NCBI RefSeq assembly: GCF_027922165.1
Contig: NZ_BSFD01000002.1
Location: 864,812-928,811 of the forward strand
Direction: 5' to 3'
Source of the DNA: Brevundimonas intermedia
GTDB lineage: Bacteria > Pseudomonadota > Alphaproteobacteria > Caulobacterales > Caulobacteraceae
DNA: 64,000 nucleotides
Translations under genes and position numbers: made by a program
Shown here: positions 28,623 through 38,445 of the stretch, piece by piece
Layout: every line of letters starts with the position of its first letter
How positions within the stretch are numbered: position 1 is the stretch's first letter
Notes under the pieces: generated by a model
The model's input: only the letters and a program-made list of their open reading frames with translations
Told to the model about the DNA's origin: nothing
Database searches by the model: none

Positions 28623-30101
28623 TCAGGTCGCGGCGGCGTCCTCTATGAAGTCCAGCGGCGTGTCGGCGGCCGGCAGGCAACTGCGATCCACCGGCGCCGA
28701 CGGGTTGCGCAGAAAGTCGCGCGCCATTCGCCGGGTGCAGGGACTGGCGTCGATCACGCCGTGGGTGGCGTTGGTCACGATCACCACCTGGCTGTTGGCG
28801 TAGCCCTTGGCCGCAGCCTCCGTCAAATGAGGCGGGCAGCCCGGATCGATCTCGGCGGCGACGAACAAGGTGGGGATCGTGGTCGTAACGGGCTGGTTCT
28901 CCACCGGATCGGCGGCGCCGACATCCACGGCCGCGCAGACGTCGAACAGGCGCGCCAGCGACGGGACCAGCACTTGAGCCACAGGATCGCCCTCGGCGCC
29001 CGCCGTCAGCCGCGCCCTGGATTCGAACGGCAGCTCTTCCTTGCACAGATGGGCCATGTGCTGGCCTTCGGAATAGTACGTCCTGTTCTCCGCGACCTCC
29101 GCCACCGGCGTCAGGTCGCCGGCGATGATCCGGTCCAGGTCGGCGGGCAGGCTGCGCACGCCCTGGCCGCTGTAGGTGGTGTCCATCAGGAAGGCGGACA
29201 GGTCGTCAACGGTGAAGGTGCGACCGTCCTTGCCCGTGACCGGTCCGGCCAGCCATTTGCGCGCCTCGGCCTCGAACCGGGCCTGGATGTCCGGATGGCG
29301 CGCGGCGCAGGCCGCCTGGGCTGCGCATTTGCTAAGGATCAGCCGCACCGCCGTGGACACCTGCTCGGGCGTGCCGACGGCCCAGTCGCCTTCGGGCGGC
29401 CAGGGGCTGTCCATCACCACCGCGCGGACGATCTGCGGCTGGTGGGTGATGACGGCGGCCTCGATCCGCGGCCCGTAGGAGCCGCCGCGCAGGTCGATCT
29501 TCTCAAGCCCCAGGGCCTGGGTCAGGTCGCGCACATCATCGGCGATGGCGGCGGCGTTGTACCAGCGCAGGTCCACCCCCTGGGCCTGATAGGATTTCAG
29601 ACAGGCGATCAGACCGTCGCGGTCCTTGTCCGTGGGCGGGCCGGCGTCGGTCAGCTCGACCCCGGGACAATCCATCGAAGGATCGCTGCGGCCGCCGCCC
29701 CTCTGGTCGAACAGGATCACGTCCTGATCCATCGCCGCCAGATCCGGCCGGCGCGACAGACCGGCCAGCAGGCGGCCGGCGCCGGGCGTCAGCGCCCCGC
29801 CGGGTCCACCATGAAACATCACCACCGGCGGCAGGAAATGACCCGAGACGTCCTTGTAGGGCTGGCTGGCTTTCAGGATCACCACGGCGACGCCGATGCG
29901 CCGGTCGGTCGATCCGTCGCGCGCCTCATCGACCGTCAGGGTTCCGCACCGCACCTCGCTCACGCCCGTCGGCCAATCCGCCGGACAGGGCGTTTCGGTG
30001 AACACCGGCGCGGCGGCTCGGGCGGAGGAGTCCGGGAGCGCGCCCAGCCCAAGGAACAGGCCGCCGGCCAGCAGCAGAAGGGCGAGAGGTCGAACGGTCA
30101 T
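28623..30101 (-). CDS. Secreted alpha/beta hydrolase, tripeptidyl aminopeptidase-like (S33)
   Basis: The 492-residue protein has a signal peptide (about 1-29). The alpha/beta hydrolase core shows the oxyanion loop VMFHGGPGG, LFDQRGGGRSDPS, the nucleophile elbow LRGGSYGPRIE, the acid in VAAEIDPGCPP and the His in NATHGVID. The C-terminal TAP domain is typical of proline iminopeptidase and tripeptidyl aminopeptidase relatives. It acts in the periplasm or outside the cell on peptides or esters; the substrate is unknown. Confidence 0.88.
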   Translation of the reverse strand: MTVRPLALLLLAGGLFLGLGALPDSSARAAAPVFTETPCPADWPTGVSEVRCGTLTVDEARDGSTDRRIGVAVVILKASQPYKDVSGHFLPPVVMFHGGPGGALTPGAGRLLAGLSRRPDLAAMDQDVILFDQRGGGRSDPSMDCPGVELTDAGPPTDKDRDGLIACLKSYQAQGVDLRWYNAAAIADDVRDLTQALGLEKIDLRGGSYGPRIEAAVITHQPQIVRAVVMDSPWPPEGDWAVGTPEQVSTAVRLILSKCAAQAACAARHPDIQARFEAEARKWLAGPVTGKDGRTFTVDDLSAFLMDTTYSGQGVRSLPADLDRIIAGDLTPVAEVAENRTYYSEGQHMAHLCKEELPFESRARLTAGAEGDPVAQVLVPSLARLFDVCAAVDVGAADPVENQPVTTTIPTLFVAAEIDPGCPPHLTEAAAKGYANSQVVIVTNATHGVIDASPCTRRMARDFLRNPSAPVDRSCLPAADTPLDFIEDAAAT

Positions 30102-30167
30102 GGCGCGCTCCAGCGAGGCCTCACATGACGACGCCGTTTCAGGCTTGGCAAGCCTGCGCGCGAGACC

Positions 30168-31208
30168 TCAGTCGAACAGATCTCCGGGAACCGGCGGAGC
30201 GTTCGGGTTGGGCGCAGGCGCGCTGAGGCCCAGGTGGGCGTAGGCCTTGGCGCAGGCCATGCGGCCGCGCGGGGTGCGCATGATGAAGCCCTGTTGCAGC
30301 AGATAGGGTTCGATCACATCCTCGACCGCGTCGCGCGCCTCGGCGATCGCCGCCGCCAATGTGTCCATCCCCACCGGCCCGCCGCCGTAGTTCTCGATCA
30401 GGGCCTTCAGGAAACGCCGGTCCAGACTGTCCAGCCCGGCCTCGTCCACCTCCAGCCGCGCCAGGGCCTTGGCCGCGACCAGTTTCGAAATGGTCTCGGC
30501 GCCGTCCGCCGAAGCGAAGTCGCGCACCCGGCGCAGCAGCCGCCCGGCGATCCGGGGCGTGCCGCGCGCCCGCGAGGCGATCTCGCGCGCGCCGCCCTCG
30601 TCGATGGCCGCGCCCATCTTGCGCGCCGTGCCCCGAACTACCGCCGTCAGTTCGTCGGCGGTGTAGAACTCCAGCCTCAGCGGAATGCCGAACCGGTCCC
30701 GCAGCGGCGTGGCCAACAGGCCCGCCCGCGTCGTCGCCCCGACCAGGGTGAAGGGCGCCAGATCGATCCGCACCGACCGCGCCGACGGCCCCTCGCCGAT
30801 AATCAGGTCCAGCACATGGTCCTCCATGGCCGGATACAGGATCTCCTCGACATTGGGGCTCAGCCGGTGGATCTCGTCGATGAACAGGACGTCGCGCGGC
30901 TCCAGATTGGTCAGGATCGCCGCCAGGTCCCCCGCCTTGGCCAGGATGGGGCCCGAGGTCGCCCGGAACCCGACCCCCAGTTCGCGCGCCACGATCTGCG
31001 CCAGGGTCGTCTTGCCCAGTCCCGGCGGCCCGAACAGCAGCACATGGTCCAGCGCCTCGGCCCGGCCGCGCGCCGCGTCGATGAAGACCTTCAGATTGCC
31101 CTTGGCCTGCGACTGCCCGACGAATTCGGACAGGGTCTGGGGACGCAGCGCGCGGTCATAGGCTTCGCCGGGGGCGGCGTCGGCGGCGACCAGTCTGTCA
31201 TCGCTCAT
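30168..31208 (-). CDS. ruvB: Holliday junction branch migration helicase RuvB
   Basis: The 346-residue AAA+ motor has Walker [15 protein letters not shown] (lysine 66), Walker [10 protein letters not shown], sensor GATTRAG and the C-terminal winged helix ([17 protein letters not shown]). It drives branch migration with RuvA and hands junctions to RuvC. ruvB is downstream of ruvA on the minus strand, separated by a 202-bp gap that holds a small membrane-peptide frame. Confidence 0.97.
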   Translation of the reverse strand: MSDDRLVAADAAPGEAYDRALRPQTLSEFVGQSQAKGNLKVFIDAARGRAEALDHVLLFGPPGLGKTTLAQIVARELGVGFRATSGPILAKAGDLAAILTNLEPRDVLFIDEIHRLSPNVEEILYPAMEDHVLDLIIGEGPSARSVRIDLAPFTLVGATTRAGLLATPLRDRFGIPLRLEFYTADELTAVVRGTARKMGAAIDEGGAREIASRARGTPRIAGRLLRRVRDFASADGAETISKLVAAKALARLEVDEAGLDSLDRRFLKALIENYGGGPVGMDTLAAAIAEARDAVEDVIEPYLLQQGFIMRTPRGRMACAKAYAHLGLSAPAPNPNAPPVPGDLFD

Positions 31209-31233
31209 TGAACCGCCCCCCGACGCGACAGGC

Positions 31234-31320
31234 TTACAGCCCCTTCAACACGACATAGCCGATCACCATGGTGACCAGGCCGACGACGAAGACCAGGACG
31301 GTTTGCAATTTCTTGTTCAT
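31234..31320 (-). CDS. Possible 28-residue single-helix membrane peptide between ruvA and ruvB
   Basis: Read on the minus strand, the frame gives [20 protein letters not shown] and then GYVVLKGL: a short basic N-terminus followed by one transmembrane helix and a lysine near the end. The charge pattern is what a real inserted microprotein shows, and the frame fills the otherwise empty ruvA-ruvB gap. An in-frame ATG 12 bases upstream would give 32 residues. No strong ribosome site is seen, so the call is tentative. Confidence 0.45.
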   Translation of the reverse strand: MNKKLQTVLVFVVGLVTMVIGYVVLKGL

Positions 31321-31410
31321 TATCAAATCCATTTTGACATTCAGGCGCACGAACGACCGAGGCCGCCCGGCCTCGCCCTGAAGTCGCGATCCCCGAGAAG
31401 AGTTCCCCCT

Positions 31411-32028
31411 TCACCGCCCCAACTCCTGCAGGGCCGCACGGATCACCGCCGGCAGTGCGGCCTCTTCGCCCAGCCGGATCAGGGCCTGATCAACCGCCCG
31501 ACGTGCATTGACCTCGGCCACGCCCAGCCCCAGCAGGGCCGACACGGCCTCGCCGGTGAGGGACGGCGGCGGGGGCGCGATCTCGAGATGAACGCCCGGC
31601 GCAGTCGGCGCAAAACTGACGTCGCCGAGCGGTTTGCCCTTCAGCTCGGTGACGATCCGCAGCGCCAGCTTGGGCCCCACCCCATTGGCCCGCGCCACCG
31701 CCGCCTTGTCCTCGCGCGCCACGGCCCCCGCCAGTTCGCTTGGCGGCAGCACGTCCAGCACCGCCAGGGCCGCCTTGGGCCCGACCCCCTGAATGGCCAA
31801 CAGGGTGGTGAAGGCCCGCCGCTCGTCCCGCGTCAGAAATCCGTACAGGCGCGGCCCCGCGTCCTCGCTCCACTGCGAATGGACATGGACCGTGGCCTCG
31901 TCGCCCGGCGCCGGCAGCCGCCCCAGGGTCCGCGCCCCGCACGACACCACATAGCCGACCCCGGCGCAGTCGATCAGACAATCCGCCTCCCCGACCTCGG
32001 CCAGCACGCCTCTCAGACGACCGATCAC
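31411..32028 (-). CDS. ruvA: Holliday junction branch migration protein RuvA
   Basis: The 205-residue protein starts [14 protein letters not shown], the conserved OB-fold start. Paired helix-hairpin-helix motifs follow ([33 protein letters not shown]), and domain III (about 155-200) contacts RuvB. It binds four-way junctions as a tetramer. The usual ruvC-ruvA-ruvB order holds, but a 166-bp repeat lies between ruvC and ruvA. Confidence 0.96.
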   Translation of the reverse strand: MIGRLRGVLAEVGEADCLIDCAGVGYVVSCGARTLGRLPAPGDEATVHVHSQWSEDAGPRLYGFLTRDERRAFTTLLAIQGVGPKAALAVLDVLPPSELAGAVAREDKAAVARANGVGPKLALRIVTELKGKPLGDVSFAPTAPGVHLEIAPPPPSLTGEAVSALLGLGVAEVNARRAVDQALIRLGEEAALPAVIRAALQELGR

Positions 32029-32032
32029 GAAA

Positions 32033-32198
32033 GTCTCCTCCCTGTTCGCGCAGCGAATGGGGAGGGGGACCGCCGGCGCAGCCGGGGGTGGAGGGGCTCT
32101 TGACGCCCCACCGACACCTGCCGCGCGGAAAGAACCCCTCCGTCACGGCGCGAAGCCGCGCCGCGCCACCTCCCCATTGCAAGCAATGGGGAGGAGAC
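32033..32198. repeat. Intergenic repeat, family C copy 1
   Basis: The 166-bp element is bounded by GTCTCCTC and GAGGAGAC. Inside are hairpins at both ends (CTCCC...GGGAG; CTCCCCATTGC-aa-GCAATGGGGAG) and a shared core containing GTGGAGGGGCTCT and AAAGAACCCCTCCGTCACGG. The same ends and core recur at 49602-49747. It lies between ruvA and ruvC. Confidence 0.85.
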
Positions 32199-32212
32199 AT
32201 GATCCGCCGCCC

Positions 32213-32731
32213 TCACGCCGCCCCCCGGTGCATGGCTTCCAACAGAGACCGTTTCCTCAGCTGCGCATGGGTGACTGCAACGGCCAGGGCGTCGGCGGCG
32301 TCGGCCTTCACGTCGCCGGCAGTCGGCAACAGCCGCTTGATCATGAAGGCAATCTGGCTCTTGTCCGCATGGCCGGCGCCGACCACGGCCTTCTTGATCA
32401 GATTGGGCGAATATTCCGCGACCGCCAGGCCCAGCTTGGCCGGGGCCAGCATCACCGCCGCCCGGGCATGGCCCAGCTTCAGCGTAGAGGACGGGTTCAC
32501 GTTGACGAACACCTCTTCCACCGCCGCCTCCTCGCAGCCGTGGTCGGTGCAAATGACGCCCAGGGCCTCGAACAGGAACAGCAGGCGCTCGGAAAAGGGC
32601 GCCGCCTCGGGCGGGGCCACCACTCCGTGCGCGACCCACCGCAGACGCGCGCCGTCCGAGACGATCACCCCCCAGCCGGTGCGCCGCAGGCCCGGGTCCA
32701 GCCCGATGATTCTGACAGGTTCGTTCGCCAT
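32213..32731 (-). CDS. ruvC: Crossover junction endodeoxyribonuclease RuvC
   Basis: The 172-residue resolvase shows catalytic acidic residues as Asp12 (RIIGLDPGLRRTGWG), AAVEEVFVNVN, and the C-terminal DAADALAVAVTH. It cuts Holliday junctions as a dimer with RuvAB. The family C repeat starts about 15 bp after its stop. Confidence 0.96.
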   Translation of the reverse strand: MANEPVRIIGLDPGLRRTGWGVIVSDGARLRWVAHGVVAPPEAAPFSERLLFLFEALGVICTDHGCEEAAVEEVFVNVNPSSTLKLGHARAAVMLAPAKLGLAVAEYSPNLIKKAVVGAGHADKSQIAFMIKRLLPTAGDVKADAADALAVAVTHAQLRKRSLLEAMHRGAA

Positions 32732-32812
32732 CCGTTCCCCTCATGCCGCAAAGAGGGTTATCGGGCAATGAACAGCTTGGCCTCCCGGATCGAAACGGCG
32801 CCGACGCCAACC

Positions 32813-33331
32813 TCAGCCGTGCGCCTCGACATAGGCCTCGGGGTCCTTGTTGACCGGTTTCACCCCCGTGATGTGCTCGGCTTCGAAGGCGGCGAACTTC
32901 ACCGCCAGGGCATGCCGCGTCGCCACGTCGGCGTTCAGGCGGAAGTCGGTCAGGCCCTGGCGTTCCTCCTCGCCCATATGTTTGGAGTTGACCACATTGG
33001 CCTCGCCCACGGCGGCGAACCAGGCGGGGCTGCCGACCTCATGCGCCTCCACGGCCTTGACCGCGTCGCGCAGCTTGTTGTGATCCTCGATGGCGTCCTC
33101 GGTCTCGCCCTCGACCGTGCCGTCTTCAGCGTCGTTGGCGCCCTCGCCCAGTTTCATCAGGTCGGGATAGAAGAACCGCTCTTCGGCCTCGGCATGGACG
33201 TCCAGAAAGGCCGACAGCCTCAGCCATACCGCGCTCAGCGCCTCGACGTCCGTCGGCTCGATTTGTTCGATGATCGAGAACAGCCGGCGTTGCTCGGCGT
33301 GGTCGTCGAGGATCAGCTGGGTGATGTCCAT
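32813..33331 (-). CDS. Hemerythrin domain-containing protein
   Basis: The 172-residue four-helix protein has the spaced iron ligands of hemerythrin HHE domains: DDHAEQRRLF, DVHAEAEERFFYP, EDHNKLRDA and NSKHMGEEERQGL. Such proteins carry a di-iron centre for oxygen, NO or iron-stress sensing. The start MDITQLILDDH at 33331 fits the family; the longer frame adds an arginine-rich leader without support. An acidic insert (GANDAEDGTVEGETEDAIE) lies between helices 2 and 3. Confidence 0.88.
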   Translation of the reverse strand: MDITQLILDDHAEQRRLFSIIEQIEPTDVEALSAVWLRLSAFLDVHAEAEERFFYPDLMKLGEGANDAEDGTVEGETEDAIEDHNKLRDAVKAVEAHEVGSPAWFAAVGEANVVNSKHMGEEERQGLTDFRLNADVATRHALAVKFAAFEAEHITGVKPVNKDPEAYVEAHG

Positions 33332-33460
33332 GGGCGGTCGTCGTCTCTGCGACCCGGACGCCATCCACCCCGATATGCGGGGCGGCCGCCGGGATCGGCG
33401 GGTCTCGCGGTCCCCGCCTTAATCCAGCTCAAAGGCGCAGGTTCCGCGCTTCGATCCCGA

Positions 33461-34810
33461 TCAGCCGACGATGGCCTGCAATTGGGCGGCGGCATCGGCG
33501 ATGGTGGCCCGCCCGCCACGGCCGCGACGGGCGGCGTCCAGGGCGGCGGCGGACATGGCCCCCTCGGCGCGGGCGCTTTCCAGATCCTCGCGCAGGGCGC
33601 TGATCTGCTGAGTCAGGGTCTGGACCCGGGCCTCATGCTCGTCCTGGGCGGCGGCCAGTTTGGCCTGCAGCTTGGCGGTGCGCTCCTCAGCGCGGGCGAT
33701 GGCCTTGTCGTGGGCCATGGCCGCCTTGGTCAGGGCCTCGGCGCGATCGACGGCGGCGACGCGCGCCACTTCCATCGAAGCCTGACGCTGACGCGATTCC
33801 TCGGTCTCGATCTCCAGGGTGCGGACTCGTTCCACGGCCCGGTCCAGCGCGACCTGAAGCGTGTCGGCCCGCCGTTCGACGGCATGGGCGCCGGTCTGAA
33901 GCTCGTTCAGGCGCGACGCCTGTTCGCTGTTCAGCACTTCCAGCCCATTGGCGCGCGCCGTGGCGGTGTCCAGTCGGGCGGTCAGGGCGGCGATCTCGGC
34001 GCGGGCCGATTCCACCTGGGTCTCCAGCGAGCGGATCGCGCGGGCGGCCTCGGCCTGTTCCGAGGCGGCGCGGGCGCGTTCGGTGGCCAGCTGGCCTTCG
34101 CCGGCGGCGGCGGTGCGGGCCAGCCCCGCGACCTCGGCGCCGACCTCGTCGATCCGGCGGCGCAGGGCGGTGTTTTCTTCCAGCACCAGGGCCAAGTCGC
34201 GCTGCACCTGACTGCGCGTCTTGTCGGATTCGGCGCGACCGGCCTCGGTCTGTTTCAACTGGTTGCGCAGGGCGTCCTGATCCTGCTCCAGCTCGCGGAT
34301 CCGTTGAGCTGAGGCGCGTTCGGTCGTCTCAAGCCCCTCCAACCGCGTCGCGGCCTGGGCCAGTTCGCTGCGCAGCCGGCCCAGATCGACCCGGGCTTCC
34401 TGCAAATTGTTCGTCGCCTCGCCGCCGCGCGCCGCCAGATCTTCGGCCTTGGCCTCGGACTCGGCCAGGGCGTCCGACAGTTTGCGGACCTCGGCGTTCA
34501 ACGCGCCGACCTGTTTCATCGTCGCCGCATTGGCGTTGCGCAGATTGATCAGCTCGATGTGGTTGTCGCGCCGCGATTTGAACTCGGCGTCCAGCGGTTC
34601 GCGCAGCTGACCCAGCAGGCTTTCGAACGTCCCGAACCGCTGCGCCATTTCCGACAGCTGATCCAGACTGTCCTGGATCGTCTCGAACCGTTCGCCGATC
34701 AGGCCGGCGACGTCCTGTTCAGCAGCGCGATCCAGCGCAGACGGCGCATCCTTGGCCTGTTCCGTCTTGCCGCCGCGCGACAGGACCCGGTCAATTCTGG
34801 TCAGTTTCAT
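33461..34810 (-). CDS. Long coiled-coil protein, possible bacterial intermediate-filament-like scaffold
   Basis: The 449-residue protein has a short basic head (MKLTRIDRVLSRGGK) and a globally helical body. There is no proline after residue 72, and heptad-rich Leu/Ala/Glu/Arg continues for over 340 residues. A small Gly/Arg hinge (RRGRGGRA) comes before a final helix. This head-rod-tail plan and length resemble crescentin, the Caulobacterales cell-curvature filament, but simple compositional similarity cannot establish homology. It has no signal peptide or membrane helix. It stands alone between the hemerythrin gene and yebC. Confidence 0.75.
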   Translation of the reverse strand: MKLTRIDRVLSRGGKTEQAKDAPSALDRAAEQDVAGLIGERFETIQDSLDQLSEMAQRFGTFESLLGQLREPLDAEFKSRRDNHIELINLRNANAATMKQVGALNAEVRKLSDALAESEAKAEDLAARGGEATNNLQEARVDLGRLRSELAQAATRLEGLETTERASAQRIRELEQDQDALRNQLKQTEAGRAESDKTRSQVQRDLALVLEENTALRRRIDEVGAEVAGLARTAAAGEGQLATERARAASEQAEAARAIRSLETQVESARAEIAALTARLDTATARANGLEVLNSEQASRLNELQTGAHAVERRADTLQVALDRAVERVRTLEIETEESRQRQASMEVARVAAVDRAEALTKAAMAHDKAIARAEERTAKLQAKLAAAQDEHEARVQTLTQQISALREDLESARAEGAMSAAALDAARRGRGGRATIADAAAQLQAIVG

Positions 34811-34963
34811 GGTCGCGCCCCGCGTCGTATGCCCGCATCGCGGTAGGCGGCACCGATGTCTGCCCCAGAGGCGAATCGAACCGCTCACCGTCCTAAGACC
34901 ATACGTTAATCTCGGGTTACGAAGGTGTCGAGACCTCCGTTCGTCGATCACCCCGTATACGTA

Positions 34964-35737
34964 TTATCCAGCGTATTTGGCCGCGTCTTCGTCCGAGATG
35001 TCCTCGTTCGAATAGACGTTCTGCACATCGTCCTCGGCGTCCAGGGCGTCCAGCAGTTTGAACAGGGTGCCGACAGCCTCGCCGGTCACGGTCACTTCCG
35101 ACTGGGGCTTCCAGACGATGGCGGTTGACTTGGGGTCGCCCAGCACCTTGGACATGGCCTCGGCCACTTCGTTCAGGTCCTCGAAGGCGGTCCAGATGGT
35201 GTGGCCCGGCGCATCCTCGTAGATATCCGGCTTGACCAGGTCGCTCTCGACGTCCTGGGCGCCGGCCTCGATGGCGGCCTCCATCACTTCGTCCTCGGTG
35301 CCGGCCTCGGCCTTGTAGATAATCTGGCCGACCTTATCCCACATGAAGGCGACCGAGTTCATCTCGCTCAGCGCGCCGCCGTTCTTCTTGAAGGCCGCAC
35401 CGATGTTCGAGGCCGCGCGGTTGCGGTTGTCGGTCAGGGCCTCGACGATGATGCCGACGCCGCCGGGGCCCCGGCCCTCGTAGCGGACCTCTTCCATCGT
35501 ATCGACGTCGCCGCCCGAGGCCTTGTTGATGGCCCGTTGGATCACGTCCTTGGGCAGGCTTTCGGCCTTTGCGTTGTTGACCGCCAAACGCAGGCGCGGA
35601 TTGGCCGCCGGATCGGGCAGGCCCGACTTGGCCGCCACCGTGATGTCGCGCGACAACTTGGAGAACAGCTTGGAGCGCTGCGCATCGGCGCGCCCCTTGC
35701 GGTGCATGATGTTCTTGAATTTCGAGTGGCCGGCCAT
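34964..35737 (-). CDS. yebC: YebC/PmpR family regulator (TACO1-like)
   Basis: The 257-residue protein begins [21 protein letters not shown], the highly conserved YebC start. [23 protein letters not shown] sequence appears here as [14 protein letters not shown], and the C-terminal domain ends in [14 protein letters not shown]. Family members act as DNA-binding regulators or help ribosomes through polyproline stretches. It is commonly found near ruvABC, as here. Confidence 0.96.
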   Translation of the reverse strand: MAGHSKFKNIMHRKGRADAQRSKLFSKLSRDITVAAKSGLPDPAANPRLRLAVNNAKAESLPKDVIQRAINKASGGDVDTMEEVRYEGRGPGGVGIIVEALTDNRNRAASNIGAAFKKNGGALSEMNSVAFMWDKVGQIIYKAEAGTEDEVMEAAIEAGAQDVESDLVKPDIYEDAPGHTIWTAFEDLNEVAEAMSKVLGDPKSTAIVWKPQSEVTVTGEAVGTLFKLLDALDAEDDVQNVYSNEDISDEDAAKYAG

Positions 35738-35884
35738 GGGGATCGTCTTCGAGAGTCTGAAACCTGAGCCGCGCGTCCTAGCCGATGCGCGACGGGCTGT
35801 CACGATGGGCCGAGAACAGGCGTGTGGGGTGGAACCGCGACGGTTTGCGGGTATTGATCCCTGAAGCCGACGAAGGAGCCCCCG

Positions 35885-36082
35885 ATGAACACCACCGACA
35901 TCTATGAAGCCGAGGGCCGCGCCGACGACGACCTGCACGAGGCCGACATCGTCGAATGGTACGAGACCCGCCCCGTCACCGTCCCCGCCGCCGTCGCCGC
36001 CGGCTCAATCCTCGCCGCCTTCACCCTGGGCGCCCTGACCGCCGTCGGCGTGCTGTTCCTGACCGGTCGGCTGGACGACTGA
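35885..36082 (+). CDS. Small single-pass membrane protein
   Basis: The 65-residue protein has an acidic cytosolic N-terminus (about 28 residues) followed by one transmembrane helix ([27 protein letters not shown]). AAGGAG lies six bases before the ATG, so translation is likely. It converges on the thioesterase gene with 7 bp between stops. Function unknown. Confidence 0.72.
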   Translation: MNTTDIYEAEGRADDDLHEADIVEWYETRPVTVPAAVAAGSILAAFTLGALTAVGVLFLTGRLDD

Positions 36083-36089
36083 ACCGTCC

Positions 36090-36524
36090 TCAGTCGGCCC
36101 GCAGATTCTCCACAACCGCCCTCAGCTTGGCGGGCAGGGGTTTGGGTCGGCGCGTCTCGGCGTCGACATAGACATGGACGAAATGGCCGACGGCGGCAGG
36201 CACGTCGGCGCTGCGCTTGAACACGGCGAAGCCGTAGCTGACGCTCGAGGTGCCGATCCGGTCCACCTTGATCCCGACCTCAATTACATCGGGGAATTTC
36301 AGCGCCGAGGTGTATTGGCAGCCGCTGTCGACCACCAGGCCGATGGACTCGTCCAGCGCATTGGCGATCAGCAGATGGGCGTTCACCGCCGAGTCCACGA
36401 ATTCGTAGAATTTGGCGTTGTTGATATGGCCGTACTGGTCGTTGTCGGCCCAGCGGGTCGAGACCATGTGAAACGCCTTGTAGGTCGCGCGTTCGGCCAA
36501 GGGCCCCAGTTCGGTCTTCGGCAT
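36090..36524 (-). CDS. Acyl-CoA thioesterase (4HBT hotdog family)
   Basis: The 144-residue hotdog protein carries VSTRWADNDQYGHINNAKFYEF, the DxDxxGHxNN catalytic motif of the 4HBT family. It probably hydrolyses an acyl-CoA; the substrate is unknown. The start MPKTELGPL at 36524 is chosen because it begins a typical N-terminal strand; the longer frame adds a basic leader. Confidence 0.9.
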   Translation of the reverse strand: MPKTELGPLAERATYKAFHMVSTRWADNDQYGHINNAKFYEFVDSAVNAHLLIANALDESIGLVVDSGCQYTSALKFPDVIEVGIKVDRIGTSSVSYGFAVFKRSADVPAAVGHFVHVYVDAETRRPKPLPAKLRAVVENLRAD

Positions 36525-36638
36525 TGTCAGTCGTCCTCTACCGGGCGACATTCCGCGCCGCCCTGCCCGTGACGCTCGGGCTTGGACGACGTTGCGTCAA
36601 GCGCCTATCGATAAGGGACCGATGACGAAGGCTTGACC

Positions 36639-37769
36639 ATGAGCATCCAGACCCGCGCCGCTGTTCTGTTCGCCATGGGCGCCACGCCCCCTTACGCCGA
36701 CAGCCGCCCCCTGTCGGTCGAGACCGTGACGCTCGCCCCGCCCGGCCCCGGCGAGGTGCTGGTGTCGATCAAGGCCGCGGGCCTGTGCCACTCCGACCTC
36801 AGCGTCATCAACGGAGACCGGCCTCGCCCCCTGCCCATGGCCCTGGGTCATGAAGCCGCAGGCGTGGTCGAAGCCCTCGGCGAAGGCGTAACGGACTTGG
36901 CCGTCGGCGATCACGTCGTCATGGTCTTCATGCCGTCCTGCGGCCATTGCGCGCCCTGCGCCGGCGGCCGCCCCGCTCTCTGCGAGCCCGGCGCCGCCGC
37001 CAACGGCCGGGGCGAACTTCTGTCCGGCGGGCGGCGCATTTTCCGCGAGGGCGAACCCGTCAGCCATCACCTCGGCTGTTCCGCCTTCGCCCAGCGCGCC
37101 GTGGTCTCGCGCCGGTCGCTGGTGAAGATCGACCCGGAGCTGTCGTTCGAGGAGGCGGCCCTGTTCGGCTGCGCCGTCCTGACCGGCGTCGGCGCCGTGG
37201 TGAACACCGCCGGCGTCAAGGCGGGACAGAGCGTTGTCGTGATCGGCCTGGGCGGCGTGGGTCTCGCCAGCGTCCTCGGCGCCCTGGCAAGCGGCGCCAG
37301 CCCCGTGATCGCCGTCGATCTGTCCGAGGACAAGCTGGATTTGGCCCGGTCGCTCGGTCCCGTCCAGACCGTCAACGCCGCCGACGCCGATGCGGTGGAT
37401 CAGATCCGCGCCCTGACCAACGGCGGCGCCGACTTCGCCTTCGAGATGGCCGGCTCGGCCCGCGCCCTCGACAACGCCTGGAAGATGACCCGGCGCGGCG
37501 GAACCACCGTCACCGCCGGCCTGCCCCCGCCCGACGCCGCCTTGGCCGTCAACATCGTCTCACTGGTCGGCGAGGAGCGGACGCTGAAGGGCTCCTACAT
37601 CGGCGCCTGCGTGCCCAGCCGCGACATCCCCCGCTACGTCGCGCTGTACCGCCAGGGCCGCTTGCCGGTGGACCGTCTGATGAGCGGCGTCATCCCCCTG
37701 GACGACATCAACGCCGGCTTCGACCGCCTGCATGCCGGCGAAGTGGTGCGGCTGATCGTCAGACCCTGA
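36639..37769 (+). CDS. Zinc-dependent alcohol dehydrogenase, MDR family
   Basis: The 376-residue medium-chain dehydrogenase has a catalytic zinc site (GLCHSDLSVI, LGHEAAGVV) and structural zinc cysteines (CGHCAPCAGGRPALC). The NAD-binding loop is VVIGLGGVGLASVLGA. The arrangement resembles class III-type or aryl-alcohol dehydrogenases. ATG 36639 is preferred because GAAGG lies eight bases upstream. No pathway neighbours clarify the substrate. Confidence 0.9.
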   Translation: MSIQTRAAVLFAMGATPPYADSRPLSVETVTLAPPGPGEVLVSIKAAGLCHSDLSVINGDRPRPLPMALGHEAAGVVEALGEGVTDLAVGDHVVMVFMPSCGHCAPCAGGRPALCEPGAAANGRGELLSGGRRIFREGEPVSHHLGCSAFAQRAVVSRRSLVKIDPELSFEEAALFGCAVLTGVGAVVNTAGVKAGQSVVVIGLGGVGLASVLGALASGASPVIAVDLSEDKLDLARSLGPVQTVNAADADAVDQIRALTNGGADFAFEMAGSARALDNAWKMTRRGGTTVTAGLPPPDAALAVNIVSLVGEERTLKGSYIGACVPSRDIPRYVALYRQGRLPVDRLMSGVIPLDDINAGFDRLHAGEVVRLIVRP

Positions 37770-37847
37770 CAGCACCGTAATCCCGCCGCCCGGATTCGGC
37801 CGCAAACACGCCGATCAATCCCGGCTCAAACTTCAGCGGAGATCCCA

Positions 37848-38441
37848 ATGCGTCTGTCCTGCGCCGCCGCCGTCGCGGCCGTCGTCCTCGCCATCGGCGC
37901 GCCCGCCTTCGCCCAGAACGCCCCGGTCCAGGACAACGCCGAAATGGCCGCCATCTTCGCCGCCGACCAGTCCATCCGCCAGGTCGCGCCCGAACGGTTC
38001 AGGGACCGCGCCTTCGTCACGGAAATGCACGCCGCCGACGCCGCCCGCCGCGTCCAGACCCGCGCCCTGCTCGACGCCGGCGCGCTTCAGACCGGCGAGG
38101 ACTACCGCGCCGCCGCCTTCGTCTTCCAGCACGGCTCCACGCCCGAAGACTATCTTCTGGCCCACAGCCTGGCCGTCGCCGCCGTCGCCAAGGGCTCGCC
38201 CGAAGGCGCCTGGATCGCCGCCGCGACCCTGGACCGCTATCTGCAAATGATCGACAAGCCGCAGATCTACGGCACCCAGACCCGCAAGACCCGCGACGCC
38301 CCAGCCACCCTGGAACCCTACGACCGCGCCCTGGTCCCCGACAGCCTGCGCGCGGTCTTCGGCGTCCCGCGCCAGGCGGAACAGGACGCCCGGCTCGCCG
38401 CCGTCAACGCCGCAACCGAAGCGGCTGCGGCGAAGCCTTGA
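37848..38441 (+). CDS. Secreted protein, DUF6624-like
   Basis: The 197-residue protein has a clear signal peptide (about 1-22, GAPAFAQ). The body contains DAADAARRVQTRALLDAG, FVFQHGSTPEDYLLAHSLA and a C-terminal DRYLQMIDKPQIYGTQ that looks like the DUF6624 signature (DR...Q.YGTQ). It is periplasmic, possibly a catalytic-dead or small-molecule-binding protein; function unknown. It converges on the S9 peptidase gene with 4 bp between stops. Confidence 0.75.
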   Translation: MRLSCAAAVAAVVLAIGAPAFAQNAPVQDNAEMAAIFAADQSIRQVAPERFRDRAFVTEMHAADAARRVQTRALLDAGALQTGEDYRAAAFVFQHGSTPEDYLLAHSLAVAAVAKGSPEGAWIAAATLDRYLQMIDKPQIYGTQTRKTRDAPATLEPYDRALVPDSLRAVFGVPRQAEQDARLAAVNAATEAAAAKP

Positions 38442-38445
38442 GCCC

